Shown: positions 1 to 8,994 of the stretch, piece by piece
How the letters are laid out: each line of letters opens with the position of its first letter
Numbering within the stretch: the stretch's first letter is position 1
The notes under the pieces: model-generated
Told to the model about the DNA's origin: nothing
Database searches by the model: none
What the model saw: only the letters and a program-made list of their open reading frames with translations
Program-made: the position numbers and the translations under genes
DNA from: Adlercreutzia hattorii
GTDB taxonomy: Bacteria; Actinomycetota; Coriobacteriia; Coriobacteriales; Eggerthellaceae
Assembly (NCBI RefSeq): GCF_011405655.1
Contig: NZ_AP022829.1
Location: 62,001-126,000 of the forward strand
DNA: 64,000 bases
Reading direction: 5' to 3'

Positions 1-269
1 TCGGTGCCTTTGGCCGTGAGCATCATGATGGGCATATTCTCCGTCGCCGTATTGCCGCGCAGGGCCTGCAGCAGCACGAGGCCGTCGTCTCCGGGCAGCA
101 TGATGTCCAGCAGCACCGCATCGGGCGGCTCGGCCGCACACCGCTCAACGAGACCGTCGCCGTCATGGAACGCACGCACTTCCATGCCCGCCTGATGCAG
201 CGCGTAAGCCGTCAGGTCGCGAATGTGCTCGTCGTCCTCCACGTAATAGATGAGCGGGGCTTTGCTCAT
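1..269 (-). CDS. PhoB/OmpR-type response regulator, C-terminus beyond window
   Basis: The visible 89 residues form a receiver domain: acidic pocket E11-D12-D13, phosphoacceptor D55 in the context LLDIMLPGDDG, and the conserved lysine in LTAKG at residue 87. The output domain lies left of position 1, so assignment to the OmpR/PhoB class is inferred. The gene follows the Na+/phosphate cotransporter on the same strand and pst genes are nearby, so a PhoB/PhoP role in phosphate sensing is likely. The ATG is preceded by an AAAGGAT ribosome site. A cognate kinase would be expected just outside the window. Confidence 0.85.
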   Translation of the reverse strand, partial: MSKAPLIYYVEDDEHIRDLTAYALHQAGMEVRAFHDGDGLVERCAAEPPDAVLLDIMLPGDDGLVLLQALRGNTATENMPIMMLTAKGT

Positions 270-455
270 GGGGATCCTTTCTGGAACAGGTGCGCGGCCA
301 TTGTAGCGCAACAGCCGCGTAGCGCGGAGGTGGGCGGTGAGACGTCAGAGAGCCGTGGGGCGAACCGAACAGCCCACACGGCCTCGGCGCAACCGGAAAC
401 CTACGCGAAAGCGACCGACGGCGCGGGGCGGTGTCATCGATCGCGAGGTGCGGGG

Positions 456-1499
456 TTAGGCGGCCGCCGCGTCGGGGGCCAGCGGCGTCTCCAGCGTGTC
501 CGCCAAAGGATCGCGGGGACGGCGCAGCTTCTCGGGGAGAATCGCCATAACGATCTTCACCATCACCGACACAAGCGGCAGCCACAGCACCGTCATGGTC
601 ACGTTGAACAGCGTGTGCGCGTTGGCAATCTGCCGGGCGATGACCTCCACTTCGGGGCCGGCCGGCGAGATGGCGGCCACCACCGCGGCGGCAGGGCCGA
701 TGAGCCACACGAACAGCAGGCAGCCCGACAGGTTGAAGATGCAGTGGGACAGGGCCACGCGCTTGGCGTCGCGGGACTGGCCGATGGCGGCGAGAAGCGC
801 CGTGATGGTGGTGCCCAAATTGTCGCCGAGCAGGATGGGAATGGCGCCCTCCAGGCCGATGATGCTGGCTCCATCGACGCCCGGCGTGGCGGCGAAGTTC
901 TGCAGCACGGCGATGGTGGCGCTGGAGCTTTGCACCACGAGCGTCATGAGGGTGCCCACCAGAACGCCGAGCACCGGCACGCCCGTCACCTGGGCAATCA
1001 TGTCGGTGAACACGGGGTTCTCGGCCAAGGGCTTCATGACAGCGCCCATGGTGTCGATGCCGAGGAACAAAAGCCCGAAGCCGAAGACGGCGGTGCCGAC
1101 GTACTTCATCTGCCCCTGCTTGGCAAGCTGCATGACGAGGAAGCCCACAAGCACGATACCGAGCACGTAATCGGACAGCTTGAAGGCGATGATCTGCGCC
1201 GTGATGGTGGTGCCGATATTCGCTCCCATGATGATGGGGATGGCCTGGCGCAGCCCCATGAGGCCGGCCGCCACGAAACCGATGGCCATGACCGTGGTGG
1301 CGCTGGAGCTTTGCAGCACCGCCGTGGCCAGCGCACCGGCCAGAACGCCGAAGAAGGGGTTCTTCGTCACGGCGGCCAGAATGGCGCGCATGCGCTCGCC
1401 AGCTGCCTCCTGCAAGTTGTTGCTCATGAGGTTCATGCCGTACAGGAACAGGGCCAAACCGCCGAACAGTCCCAGCCCGATTTGCAGCAATTCTTCCAC
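456..1499 (-). CDS. Na+/phosphate cotransporter family protein
   Basis: This 347-residue membrane protein belongs to the NptA/PNaS family, which takes up phosphate with sodium. It shows the two inverted family repeats: QSSSAT near residues 63 and 185, each followed by GANIGTT or GDNLGTT. The start is a GTG with a GAAGGAG site a few bases upstream; an in-frame ATG 156 bases upstream would add a non-hydrophobic, arginine-rich leader and has no good ribosome site. Many homologues end in a PhoU-like cytoplasmic domain; this one ends in a short polar tail. It lies upstream of the response regulator and downstream of Pho-box-like repeats, so phosphate-limited expression is likely. A near-identical copy of its first 90 or so bases recurs at 6922-7020. 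Confidence 0.9.
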   Translation of the reverse strand: MEELLQIGLGLFGGLALFLYGMNLMSNNLQEAAGERMRAILAAVTKNPFFGVLAGALATAVLQSSSATTVMAIGFVAAGLMGLRQAIPIIMGANIGTTITAQIIAFKLSDYVLGIVLVGFLVMQLAKQGQMKYVGTAVFGFGLLFLGIDTMGAVMKPLAENPVFTDMIAQVTGVPVLGVLVGTLMTLVVQSSSATIAVLQNFAATPGVDGASIIGLEGAIPILLGDNLGTTITALLAAIGQSRDAKRVALSHCIFNLSGCLLFVWLIGPAAAVVAAISPAGPEVEVIARQIANAHTLFNVTMTVLWLPLVSVMVKIVMAILPEKLRRPRDPLADTLETPLAPDAAAA

Positions 1500-1604
1500 C
1501 TCTGCGTCTCCTTCTCGCGGCCCGCTCCTCCGCGGGACAGACATGGCGGCGCACCTCGCGCACGCCGGTTTTCCGTAGGCTGCAGTATGGAGCCCCCATG
1601 AGCG

Positions 1605-1637
1605 CCCCGAGTAAGCCACACGTAAAGGGAAAGTAAA
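1605..1637 (-). promoter_or_regulatory. Pho-box-like triple 11-bp direct repeat
   Basis: Read on the minus strand, three 11-bp units follow each other without gaps: TTTACTTTCCC, TTTACGTGTGG and CTTACTCGGGG. Eleven-bp phasing of TTTAC-like half sites is the pattern of PhoB/PhoP binding sites. It lies about 105 bp upstream of the cotransporter GTG. A related set precedes the remnant at 6815 and another lies upstream of pstS. Assignment is by analogy. Confidence 0.6.
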
Positions 1638-1655
1638 ACTTTGCTGATGAAGCAC

Positions 1656-1689
1656 GAGCGGGGCACCGACCTTAATCGGCGCCCCGCTC
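1656..1689 (-). terminator. Strong hairpin downstream of the flavoprotein gene
   Basis: Arms GAGCGGGGC (1656-1664) and GCCCCGCTC (1681-1689) pair perfectly, with an inner CCGA/TCGG stem. It lies 70 bp past the flavoprotein stop. No clear U-run follows, so it may be a weak terminator or an insulating hairpin ahead of the Pho-type promoter. Confidence 0.5.
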
Positions 1690-1756
1690 GGGGGAGGGCT
1701 CGTCTACATCCGGCAGCCTTAAGCTTCCAAGGCTGATCGGTCAAGAGAGGGCTCGC

Positions 1757-3694
1757 CTAGCCTAGAACACCCTTTGCAATAACATCTCCGTACCCCAGAA
1801 CCTGGAGGCAGGGCTGACCACACACCTCCCCGACGGCAAAAAGACCCGCAATCGGCTGGCCACCGTCGTCGAGCACACGGAAGCGCTCGTCCACCGTAAG
1901 ACCGTCAACAGTGATAAGCACGGCCCACGTCCCTGGCGAAGCGTAGAAGGGGCCCTCAACGATGGGAGCTGTTTCCTCAAAATATGTCCGTCCGAATTCA
2001 TCCGGTACGCCAGCGACGCAGGCGGCGTTGTACTCCTCCACAGTCTTCTTTAGGGCACTGGCAGGAATATCGATCTGATCTGCGAGTTCGTCAAGCGTAT
2101 CTGCTCGATAGGCAAGCCCGTTCTCGAACAGCCCCTCAGCAGGCTCGCCATCGAAGTTCCTTCCATCGGGCATGATGTTGGAGTTCTGATCGCACGCGAT
2201 GATGTAGCACAACTGGTCGGGCTGATCCATAACGGCAAGAGCCAAGTCGGTGCGTTTCCCCGTCTCATTGACGAAGCGTTTCCCCTCCTTGTTCACCACG
2301 AGAGGGTTTCCCGTGTCGCCAATAATGTGGCCGACAATGTGGTACTGGGGATGAGCATAGGGGTTGAGCATCACCTCGCCGCAGCTGACAACAGCCGCAC
2401 CGACCTCCTCCGCCATATCAAGGCCGTCTCCCGAATGTCCAGCGGGAGCTACCGAGTGAATGCTCTCACCCTCATTGAATCCGTACTGGGGCTGAAGCCG
2501 GGCAAGCCATTTCGGGCTATCGGTATAGCCTCCCGTAGCCAGAACGACCGCCTTGCTCGCATGGATCTCGTAAGTGGTTCCGTCGTCGCATTGGCCCCTT
2601 ACACCCGTGACCTTGCCATTTTCCACCAGAAGCTCTTGCGCTGAAGTGCTGAAGAGGATATCGAGCGCTGGAAATCCTGCATTCTGGATATATGCCTCGA
2701 GAGCGTCAACGTAGCCTTCGCCTGCGGGCCTGCCCACAGGGTGAGTCGAACGGGGCCAGGAGAAACCCATGATGCCGAGAAGCAGCTTCTCGAGTTCCAC
2801 GCCATGCGCAGTCACCCATTCGCACGCGCGGCGCGCCGATTCAGCGTCCAACGTCGTCTCCGCAGCGAGAGGGTTGCCGAAACCGACGGCGCCGAGCACG
2901 GCGTAAAACTCGTCGCTGTCGAAGGTCTTGGTGTTTCCCTCCGCATACCACTGCTCGTACTGCTGCTCAACTTGTGAGACTCTTTCCTCGGACACACCCA
3001 AATCGCGAGCGCGCTCCATGACCTCGGCGAAAAGCCGTCTCATCGGCTCCGTTGTCTCCTGGCGATACTCAAGCGGCGCCTCGGGGTACTGAAGGCGGCC
3101 TCCCGAGACGAGCATACTGCCGCCTATGAACCCGCACTTTTCCATAACGAGCACCTCAGTGCCCGACTCTGCCAGAGCAATGGCCGACGTGAGGCCAGCC
3201 GCACCGGCGCCGATGATGGCCACCTCCGTCTCAATTACCTCGACGGCGTCCGATTTTTCGCGCCCCGGGACCTTCTCCAAATCGGAAACGCTGCCGCCAG
3301 CTTGCCCGACGCAGTCTCTGACCGCAGAGAGGATGGCCATGCTCGTCAGCGTCGCGCCCGTTACCGCATCCACATCGAGGGACTGAAGCTCGACGATGTC
3401 GGATGTTATGGCGGAAATCGCCGTATTGGCGATGCGCTCTGACTCGTAGTGGCCAAGCACCTCTACCGCCTCGATAGCATTCTCCCCAAACGTCACCTCA
3501 ACGGTCACAAGGCTCTGCTTTCCCTGAGCCTGTGCGGTATACGCCCCGGGGACGTAACTGCTCTTTGCGGACGAGGTGGCCGGCAGGGGGCTGCACCCCG
3601 TCACACCCAGGGCGAACATGGTCATTCCCGCTGCTGCACCCAGCTGAATAAACCTACGACGTCCGATCAGTCTTCCCCCATGTGCTTCTTGCAT
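1757..3694 (-). CDS. Tat-exported FMN/FAD reductase-like lipoprotein (fumarate/urocanate reductase superfamily)
   Basis: The 645-residue protein begins with a twin-arginine signal (RRRFIQLG, residues 12-19) and a lipobox ending at Cys34 (GVTGC). An FMN-binding domain follows (about 48-125) with the covalent-flavin motif DAVTGATLTS near 108. An FAD_binding_2 domain starts with IIGAGAAG near 160. Relatives reduce small organic electron acceptors at the outer membrane face, such as fumarate, urocanate or cinnamates; the substrate here is unknown. No heme CxxCH motif is present, so electrons probably arrive through the bound FMN. The ATG has a GGAGGAGC site. A LuxR-type regulator is encoded just upstream on the same strand, a common pairing in Eggerthellaceae. 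Confidence 0.85.
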   Translation of the reverse strand: MQEAHGGRLIGRRRFIQLGAAAGMTMFALGVTGCSPLPATSSAKSSYVPGAYTAQAQGKQSLVTVEVTFGENAIEAVEVLGHYESERIANTAISAITSDIVELQSLDVDAVTGATLTSMAILSAVRDCVGQAGGSVSDLEKVPGREKSDAVEVIETEVAIIGAGAAGLTSAIALAESGTEVLVMEKCGFIGGSMLVSGGRLQYPEAPLEYRQETTEPMRRLFAEVMERARDLGVSEERVSQVEQQYEQWYAEGNTKTFDSDEFYAVLGAVGFGNPLAAETTLDAESARRACEWVTAHGVELEKLLLGIMGFSWPRSTHPVGRPAGEGYVDALEAYIQNAGFPALDILFSTSAQELLVENGKVTGVRGQCDDGTTYEIHASKAVVLATGGYTDSPKWLARLQPQYGFNEGESIHSVAPAGHSGDGLDMAEEVGAAVVSCGEVMLNPYAHPQYHIVGHIIGDTGNPLVVNKEGKRFVNETGKRTDLALAVMDQPDQLCYIIACDQNSNIMPDGRNFDGEPAEGLFENGLAYRADTLDELADQIDIPASALKKTVEEYNAACVAGVPDEFGRTYFEETAPIVEGPFYASPGTWAVLITVDGLTVDERFRVLDDGGQPIAGLFAVGEVCGQPCLQVLGYGDVIAKGVLG

Positions 3695-3835
3695 GATGCT
3701 CCTCCGATCCTCGGGATGGGGCCGTCCTTTTCGGCCCCGCAGGATCATGCAACCATGACGGAAAGACGGAAGGAATCGGGTGTTTCATGCGAACTTTTCA
3801 CCCTCGGGCGTTTTACCCGATAAGCCGACCTGGCC

Positions 3836-5221
3836 TTATTCGCTCACAAGATCGAGGAGCTCTTGCCGAGAATGCACGCTGAGCTTCTGGTAGATATGGC
3901 TCACATGGGTCGACACCGTGCTTTTCGAGAGAACGAGATAATCGCAGATATACGGTTGAGAGCGGCCTGCGGCCAAAAGGAGGAGCACATCGAGCTCCCG
4001 AGCCGTCAGCCCATGCTGCTCGGAGATCGCCTTGCAGCGCGCGGACATATTCGGCGCTGCCGCCCCATCCTCGTTGCGCCAATCAGCAGCCACCCGAAGC
4101 GCCGGCCGCCCGACGACGACCATGGTCGTAGCAACCAGCAGACACACCAGCACAAGAGAGATGCTTTGAGGCATCGCTTCTTGCTGGGCGAGGTCTGCCA
4201 AAACGGCAACAGCGAGTATATTGCCAACTGTCGCCCCTCCGTGAGAAACCGCCAGCAGGACGGCGATCCTGGTGAGACTTGTTCCATAGTCGCGCCTCGC
4301 CATTCGAGAGGAATATAAGTAGGTCACGATCCAGATGGTAATGTCCAGAACGCTCGATATCGAACATACCGCCATTGCGGAAGCGGGGCTTTTCCAGAAA
4401 TTGAGAATCAGTGCCAGTGTGGCCAAAGGGCAAAGCCACCGAAACAAAGCGGCAAAATCGATCTTGAGCGAGAAGAGCACGAACACGACGATGCAGAGCA
4501 CGCCCGCCAAGGAGCCTATTATCTCGGGAAGGGAACGCTCTCCCGTCATTTCGAATTGCGAGAGAAGACCGTTCCAACTTACCACCAGGTAGAAGACGGC
4601 CAGAGGAACGGCTATGCGCGCCAGCTCCTTTACCATCGAATGCGGCCGCGATCCCTCTATGGCGACTGCCTTCTCGCATGCCTGTGCCACCGGCAGCCTC
4701 TGAAAGGAAAGGTAGAGGGTCGCCCCCGACGCCAATGGAGCCACAAGCATCGGAATGCCGTTGAGACTTGCCGGCAGCAGAGGGACAACAACGGCATAGG
4801 CGAGAACGACAAGCGAGGAAAGGGGCAGCGCAATCTCCGCCTCTTCGATTTTGGCTCGATTGAACACGTCGGCCCACAGAAGAAACATGATGGCCTGACC
4901 CATTCCCAGAGCAATTGCTCCCAGCAAAGCCACAGGATCGTCATTCGCCGTGACCCCTGTCGGCCATACAGAGAGCAGAAACCCTACGATGTTGAGAATG
5001 ATCGACGGAGCCAGCAGCCTTTTCAAACGATCTAGGCGCGGACCGCGGAACACGGCGCCGCACGCGAGAAGCACCAAGATGTTCGCCCCCATCCCCACAA
5101 ACCAGGCAACGTCGGTGCTGACCGGAAGACCGGCCATCCCATGGAAAAGGCCTGACCCCGCATACTGCGAGAGAATCTGCACATGAGTAAAGCCGATACC
5201 GAGAAGCCACCAAGGAGGCAT
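3836..5221 (-). CDS. LuxR-type regulator with polytopic membrane N-terminus
   Basis: About 380 N-terminal residues form roughly ten to twelve hydrophobic segments. The last 60 residues are a LuxR/GerE helix-turn-helix (GLTARELDVLLLLAAG, then STVSTHVSHIYQKL). Such proteins are abundant in Eggerthellaceae and usually sit beside a flavoprotein reductase gene, whose inducer they are thought to sense through the membrane part. An ATG at 5221 with AGAGGA six bases upstream is chosen; an in-frame GTG at 5236 with GGGGG is also possible. An inverted repeat GGGGCCG/CGGCCCC at 3718-3738 lies between this gene and the flavoprotein gene. Confidence 0.85.
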   Translation of the reverse strand: MPPWWLLGIGFTHVQILSQYAGSGLFHGMAGLPVSTDVAWFVGMGANILVLLACGAVFRGPRLDRLKRLLAPSIILNIVGFLLSVWPTGVTANDDPVALLGAIALGMGQAIMFLLWADVFNRAKIEEAEIALPLSSLVVLAYAVVVPLLPASLNGIPMLVAPLASGATLYLSFQRLPVAQACEKAVAIEGSRPHSMVKELARIAVPLAVFYLVVSWNGLLSQFEMTGERSLPEIIGSLAGVLCIVVFVLFSLKIDFAALFRWLCPLATLALILNFWKSPASAMAVCSISSVLDITIWIVTYLYSSRMARRDYGTSLTRIAVLLAVSHGGATVGNILAVAVLADLAQQEAMPQSISLVLVCLLVATTMVVVGRPALRVAADWRNEDGAAAPNMSARCKAISEQHGLTARELDVLLLLAAGRSQPYICDYLVLSKSTVSTHVSHIYQKLSVHSRQELLDLVSE

Positions 5222-5249
5222 TTTCAATCCTCTCACTATGGCAACCCCC

Positions 5250-6596
5250 TTATCCCAAGAACTCTGCGAGGTCTATTTTCTGCGGGCCTCGCTCTTTTTC
5301 GATAAACATAACGGCATACCAGGGAAGGTACAGCACTTTGCCTTCCTCGCGCACGTTTCCACGGCAAAAGACGATGGCGCTGTCGATGCCCCATTCTCGC
5401 ACGGCCATCACGTTGTCGAGGGCTTTGTGCTTCTCGTAATCCTTTCCCGATTTAGCCTCGATAGGAAGCGCCTTCGATCCCTTCTCGATGACGAAATCAA
5501 CTTCGCCGTACTTGGCCTTGTCGAAGTAGCGCAGATCGAAGCCGTGGGCCGTCAGCTCCTGGGCGATGGCGTTCTCCAGCATGCTGCCCCAGTTCACCGC
5601 AAGGTTCCCTTGCAGAAGGTCGAATCGTGCATCGCCCGACGTTTGCGCGGACAGAAGCCCCACGTCACAGAGAAAGAGTTTGAACAGATTGTGCTGGGTG
5701 TTCAGCGACAAAGGCAGCTCCGGCGCTTTAACGTTGTAGCAGGGCAGCCCCACGCCGGCGTCAGCAACCCACATGAAATCACTCGCATAGCGCTCCATGC
5801 GGGCGCTCTTCGCCAGATCACTGAGCTTGAAGCGCTTGTTCTTCTTGTCGAGTTCCTCGGGAATAGCATCGAAGATCATCTTGATGTGGGCCCTATCGTC
5901 CCCGTATTTGGCGATATCTTGCCGATACAGGTCGACGATATCCTGCTGCACAGCCAGCACGTGTGACAGATCGGAGGTCTCATTGAACCGTTCGACGGCC
6001 GCCGGCATGCCCCCGACGACCATATACAGGGAAAATGCCCGGAGTAGCCGCTCGTGAATAGCGGTCGGAATGGGCTCGCGATTCCGCATTCGTTCCCGCA
6101 CCAGCTCCAGCGTCTGATCGTTTTGGCCAATAGCGTCGAAGAACTCTCTCAACGTGAGCGGGTACATGCGCAGATGCTGCTCGTAGCCCACCGGGTACGA
6201 CGGCACCTCCTTATAGGAGACGCCCAGAAGCGAGCCCGATTCAATGTAGTCGAACCGACCATCCTCCACGAGGAATTTCATGGCGGTACGGGCGCGCGGG
6301 CATTCCTGGATTTCATCGAAGAAGACGAGCGTCTGACCGGGAACGAGCGGCACCTTCGTGAAGGCCGTGAGGTTCGCTACGAGCGTATCGGCATCGAGAT
6401 CGCCTTCGAAGATCTCCCTCGCCTTGGGCGTCTCGATGAAGTTGATCTCCAGGAAGACCTCGTACTCGTTTCGGCCGAACTCACGGATGAGATACGTTTT
6501 CCCCACCTGCCGCGCGCCGGTCACGAGGAGGGCGCGCCTGTCGGGCGCACTCTTCCATTTCAGGAAGTCGTCATAGGCTTTCCTTTGAAGGGCCAT
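5250..6596 (-). CDS. AAA+ ATPase with C-terminal PD-(D/E)XK-like (DUF4143) domain
   Basis: The 448-residue protein has Walker A GARQVGKT (27-34), Walker B LVFFDEIQ (about 90) and a sensor-like ESGSLLG. A winged-helix middle and a C-terminal domain follow, with ExDFVIE and PIEAKSG, the spaced acidic and E-x-K residues of the PD-(D/E)XK nuclease-like fold. The family is widespread in gut anaerobes and its biological role is unknown. The ATG has an AAAGGA site; in-frame codons further upstream lie within the repeat array. The gene stands alone between the LuxR gene and an untranslated repeat array (6615-6726) that contains its probable promoter. Confidence 0.85.
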   Translation of the reverse strand: MALQRKAYDDFLKWKSAPDRRALLVTGARQVGKTYLIREFGRNEYEVFLEINFIETPKAREIFEGDLDADTLVANLTAFTKVPLVPGQTLVFFDEIQECPRARTAMKFLVEDGRFDYIESGSLLGVSYKEVPSYPVGYEQHLRMYPLTLREFFDAIGQNDQTLELVRERMRNREPIPTAIHERLLRAFSLYMVVGGMPAAVERFNETSDLSHVLAVQQDIVDLYRQDIAKYGDDRAHIKMIFDAIPEELDKKNKRFKLSDLAKSARMERYASDFMWVADAGVGLPCYNVKAPELPLSLNTQHNLFKLFLCDVGLLSAQTSGDARFDLLQGNLAVNWGSMLENAIAQELTAHGFDLRYFDKAKYGEVDFVIEKGSKALPIEAKSGKDYEKHKALDNVMAVREWGIDSAIVFCRGNVREEGKVLYLPWYAVMFIEKERGPQKIDLAEFLG

Positions 6597-6614
6597 ACTG
6601 CTAATCCTTTCGTC

Positions 6615-6726
6615 TTGCGACGAGTTTTCGCTCATTATAACCTCTTCTTGCGACGAGTTTTTTGGTTTTAGTTACTGTTTTGCGACGAGTTTTCGCGTTT
6701 TCTGAACTTGATTTGCGACGTTTTTC
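6615..6726. repeat. Four-copy phased direct repeat at the ATPase promoter
   Basis: TTGCGACGAGTTTT starts at 6615, 6648 and 6680, with a degenerate fourth copy (TTGCGACGTTTTTC) at 6713. Spacings are 33, 32 and 33 bp, about three helical turns. On the minus strand a TATAAT (6639-6634) lies between copies 1 and 2. Copy 2 therefore covers the -35 region and copy 1 the start of the message. The layout suggests an operator array. Confidence 0.85.
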
Positions 6727-6755
6727 AACTCTGGGACATTTTCGGTAGTCTCCCT

Positions 6756-6787
6756 AAAACAAAAAGGGCGGTCCCGGAGGACCGCCC
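6756..6787 (-). terminator. Rho-independent terminator
   Basis: On the minus strand a 9-bp stem GGGCGGTCC/GGACCGCCC with a 4-base loop is followed by TTTTTGTTTT. It ends the transcript of the chimeric remnant at 6815-7020 and possibly of the pst operon reading through. Confidence 0.85.
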
Positions 6788-6814
6788 GTGGGGTGCGGGG
6801 AGGCGAGGGGTGCG

Positions 6815-7020
6815 CTACTCGGCTGCCGGCACGTCGTGCTTTACACGGTCGTGCTCTTCGGCGCGCTTGGCGTCGTTGAAGCGATCGAGCGTGCCTACCA
6901 GGTAGCCAGTGATGCGGCGGAGTTGTTGCTCATGAGGTTCATGCCGTACAGGAACAGGGCCAAACCGCCGAACAGTCCCAGCCCGATTTGCAGCAGTTCT
7001 TCCACCTATGCGTCTCCTTC
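6815..7020 (-). pseudogene. Chimeric remnant: cotransporter 5' end joined to nrdD 3' end
   Basis: Bases 6922-7020 match the start of the Na+/phosphate cotransporter gene (about 1413-1512), including its ribosome site, with two differences. Bases 6815-6921 match the last 105 or so bases of nrdD (16054-16160), also with two differences. The two parts meet at 6921/6922 with a single shared base. The GTG at 7005 would give 28 transporter residues, then eight out-of-frame residues and a stop at 6895. No function is expected. It lies between pstB and a terminator, where phoU is often found, and has its own Pho-like repeat upstream. Confidence 0.9.
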
Positions 7021-7121
7021 TTACAGCGGCTCGCCCCTTGCGAGCCGCGCTCATCGGCGGGTCGCACCCTTGCGGCCCGCGCTCGTCTCAGCCGGGAAGG
7101 AGTATGAAGCCTCATTGAGCA

Positions 7122-7154
7122 GCCGCCGTAAGAGCCACGTAAAATGAAAGTAAA
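7122..7154 (-). promoter_or_regulatory. Pho-box-like triple 11-bp direct repeat upstream of the remnant
   Basis: On the minus strand the units TTTACTTTCAT, TTTACGTGGCT and CTTACGGCGGC follow in 11-bp register, closely matching the set at 1605-1637. This indicates that the remnant once was a full, phosphate-controlled cotransporter copy. Confidence 0.6.
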
Positions 7155-7171
7155 ATCGCGCGGCGTTGCAA

Positions 7172-7999
7172 TTACCCGAAGCGCCCGGCGACGTAGTCGG
7201 CGGTACGAGGGTCGATGGGGGCAGAGAAGATGGTGTCGGTGTCGCCGGCTTCCACCACCTCGCCCAACAGGAAGAACGCCGTCTTGTCGGAAATGCGCAG
7301 GGCCTGCAGCATGTTGTGGGTCACCATGATCACCGTGTAGCGCTCCTTCAGCTGGCCGATGAGCTCCTCGATCTTCGCCGTGGAAATGGGATCGAGGGCG
7401 CTTGTGGACTCATCGAGCAGCAGCACCTCGGGCTGCACGGCCAGGGCACGAGCGATGCACAGGCGCTGCTGCTGGCCGCCGGACAGGCCGAGCGCGTTCT
7501 TCTTCAGGCGATCCTTCAGCTCGTCCCAGATGGCGGCCGCGCGCAGCGATTCCTCTACGATGACGTCCAGGTCGGCCTTGGCACGCACCCCATGGCTGCG
7601 GGGGCCGAAGGCGACGTTGTCGTAGATGCTCATTGGAAACGGGTTGGGCTGCTGGAACACCATACCCACGCGACGGCGCAGGTCGGTGGCATCCAGGGTG
7701 CGGTAGGCGTCGGCGCCATCGAGGAGCACCGAGCCTTCCACGCGGCAGCCTTCCACCAAATCGTTCATGCGGTTCAGCGTCTTCAGCAGCGTGGATTTGC
7801 CGCAACCGGAGGGGCCGATGAGCGCCGTCACCTGGTTCTCCGGGAAGGTGAGGTTAACATCGCGCAGACCTTGGAAATCGCCGTAGAACAGGTTCAGATG
7901 CTCGACGGCCATCTTCGCAGGAGCGGGTGCGGCTCCTGGAACCTCAGCCACCGCGGTAACGCTCATCTCATTCGCGAGTTCCTTCAAAAAGCTCGTCAT
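7172..7999 (-). CDS. pstB: Phosphate ABC transporter ATP-binding protein PstB
   Basis: This 275-residue cytoplasmic ATPase powers high-affinity phosphate import by PstSCA. It has Walker [10 protein letters not shown], signature LSGGQQQR, Walker B VLLLDEST and the PstB-typical [19 protein letters not shown] segment. Its ATG overlaps the pstA stop in ATGA, so the genes are translationally coupled. An internal ATG at residue 12 is an alternative start. No phoU follows; the next sequence is the chimeric remnant. Confidence 0.97.
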   Translation of the reverse strand: MTSFLKELANEMSVTAVAEVPGAAPAPAKMAVEHLNLFYGDFQGLRDVNLTFPENQVTALIGPSGCGKSTLLKTLNRMNDLVEGCRVEGSVLLDGADAYRTLDATDLRRRVGMVFQQPNPFPMSIYDNVAFGPRSHGVRAKADLDVIVEESLRAAAIWDELKDRLKKNALGLSGGQQQRLCIARALAVQPEVLLLDESTSALDPISTAKIEELIGQLKERYTVIMVTHNMLQALRISDKTAFFLLGEVVEAGDTDTIFSAPIDPRTADYVAGRFG

Positions 8000-8994
8000 T
8001 TCTTGCTCACTTCCATTTTCTGTGCCACCACGCGCATGGCGGCGTTCAGCAGAAGAACGAGGATCAGCAGCACCACCGAGGTGGCGTAGGCCTCGTTCAC
8101 ATGCAGGCCCTCGCAGGCCAGGGTGTACATGTGCACGGCCAGGGTGCGGCAGGAGTCGAAGAGGGCGAAAATGCCCTGGCCGGCGAAGTCGGGGATTTGG
8201 GCCACGGTGCCGGCGGTGAACAACAGGGCCGCCACCTCGCCCACGCAGCGGCCGAGAGCCAAAATGACGCCGCCCAAAATGCCGGGCACCGCCGAGGGCA
8301 GCACGCAGCGGGCCACCGTGCGCAGCCGCCCGGCGCCGAGTCCGAAGCCGCCCTCGCGGTAGGAATCGGGCACCGCCATGAGTGCCTCCTCGGTGGTGCG
8401 CATGATGACCGGCAGCACCATGATGGCCAGGGTGCAGGCACCGGACAGAAGCGAGAGGCCCCAGCCGCAGGCCGTCACGAAGAACAGCATGCCGAACAAG
8501 CCGTAGATGATGGAGGGAATGCCCTGCAGCGTCTCGGCGGTCACGCGCACCAGGCGCACGAAGCGGCTGCCGCGGCGGGCGTACTCCACCAGATAGATAG
8601 CCGCACCAACGCCCACGGGCACCGCCAGCGCCAAAGCCAGCAGCGCCATGATGACCGTCGAGGCGAGCGCCGGCAGAAGTGACACGTTCTCGGAGGTGTA
8701 TTCCCATTGGAACAGGTCGGGAGAAAGCGCGGGCACGCCGCGCACCAGGATGTAGCCCACCACGAACAGCAGCACGGCGGCGGTTACCGCTGCGGCGGCA
8801 TAGGTGAGCCAGCGCAGCAAGGCCGACACCGCCCGCCGGTGCCGCGCCGTGCGGGCGATGCGCACCTCAAGGGCATCCTCTTCGGCGAACCAGGAGGGCG
8901 CAAGATCGACGGCGCCCAGGGCGCCCAGCACCGGCGAGCAGGCGACCGGCGAGAACCGCGGACGGCGGGGGCGCGGGTTGAAGGCGATGCTCAT
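7996..8994 (-). CDS. pstA: Phosphate ABC transporter permease PstA
   Basis: The 332-residue membrane protein has about six transmembrane segments and the binding-protein-dependent permease loop ([19 protein letters not shown], then [22 protein letters not shown]). With PstC it forms the phosphate channel. It overlaps both neighbours by four bases (ATGA). A polar, proline- and arginine-rich N-terminus of about 60 residues precedes the first membrane segment, longer than in many homologues. Confidence 0.96.
   Translation of the reverse strand: MSIAFNPRPRRPRFSPVACSPVLGALGAVDLAPSWFAEEDALEVRIARTARHRRAVSALLRWLTYAAAAVTAAVLLFVVGYILVRGVPALSPDLFQWEYTSENVSLLPALASTVIMALLALALAVPVGVGAAIYLVEYARRGSRFVRLVRVTAETLQGIPSIIYGLFGMLFFVTACGWGLSLLSGACTLAIMVLPVIMRTTEEALMAVPDSYREGGFGLGAGRLRTVARCVLPSAVPGILGGVILALGRCVGEVAALLFTAGTVAQIPDFAGQGIFALFDSCRTLAVHMYTLACEGLHVNEAYATSVVLLILVLLLNAAMRVVAQKMEVSKK

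Noticed and set aside
165-1601. Long open frames opposite and overlapping the cotransporter
   Set aside because: High GC makes antisense frames open; their translations are Arg/His-rich and show no family features.
6615-6726. CRISPR array
   Set aside because: Repeat units of 14 bp with 18-19 bp spacers, only four copies, spacers sharing A/T-rich sequence and no cas genes.
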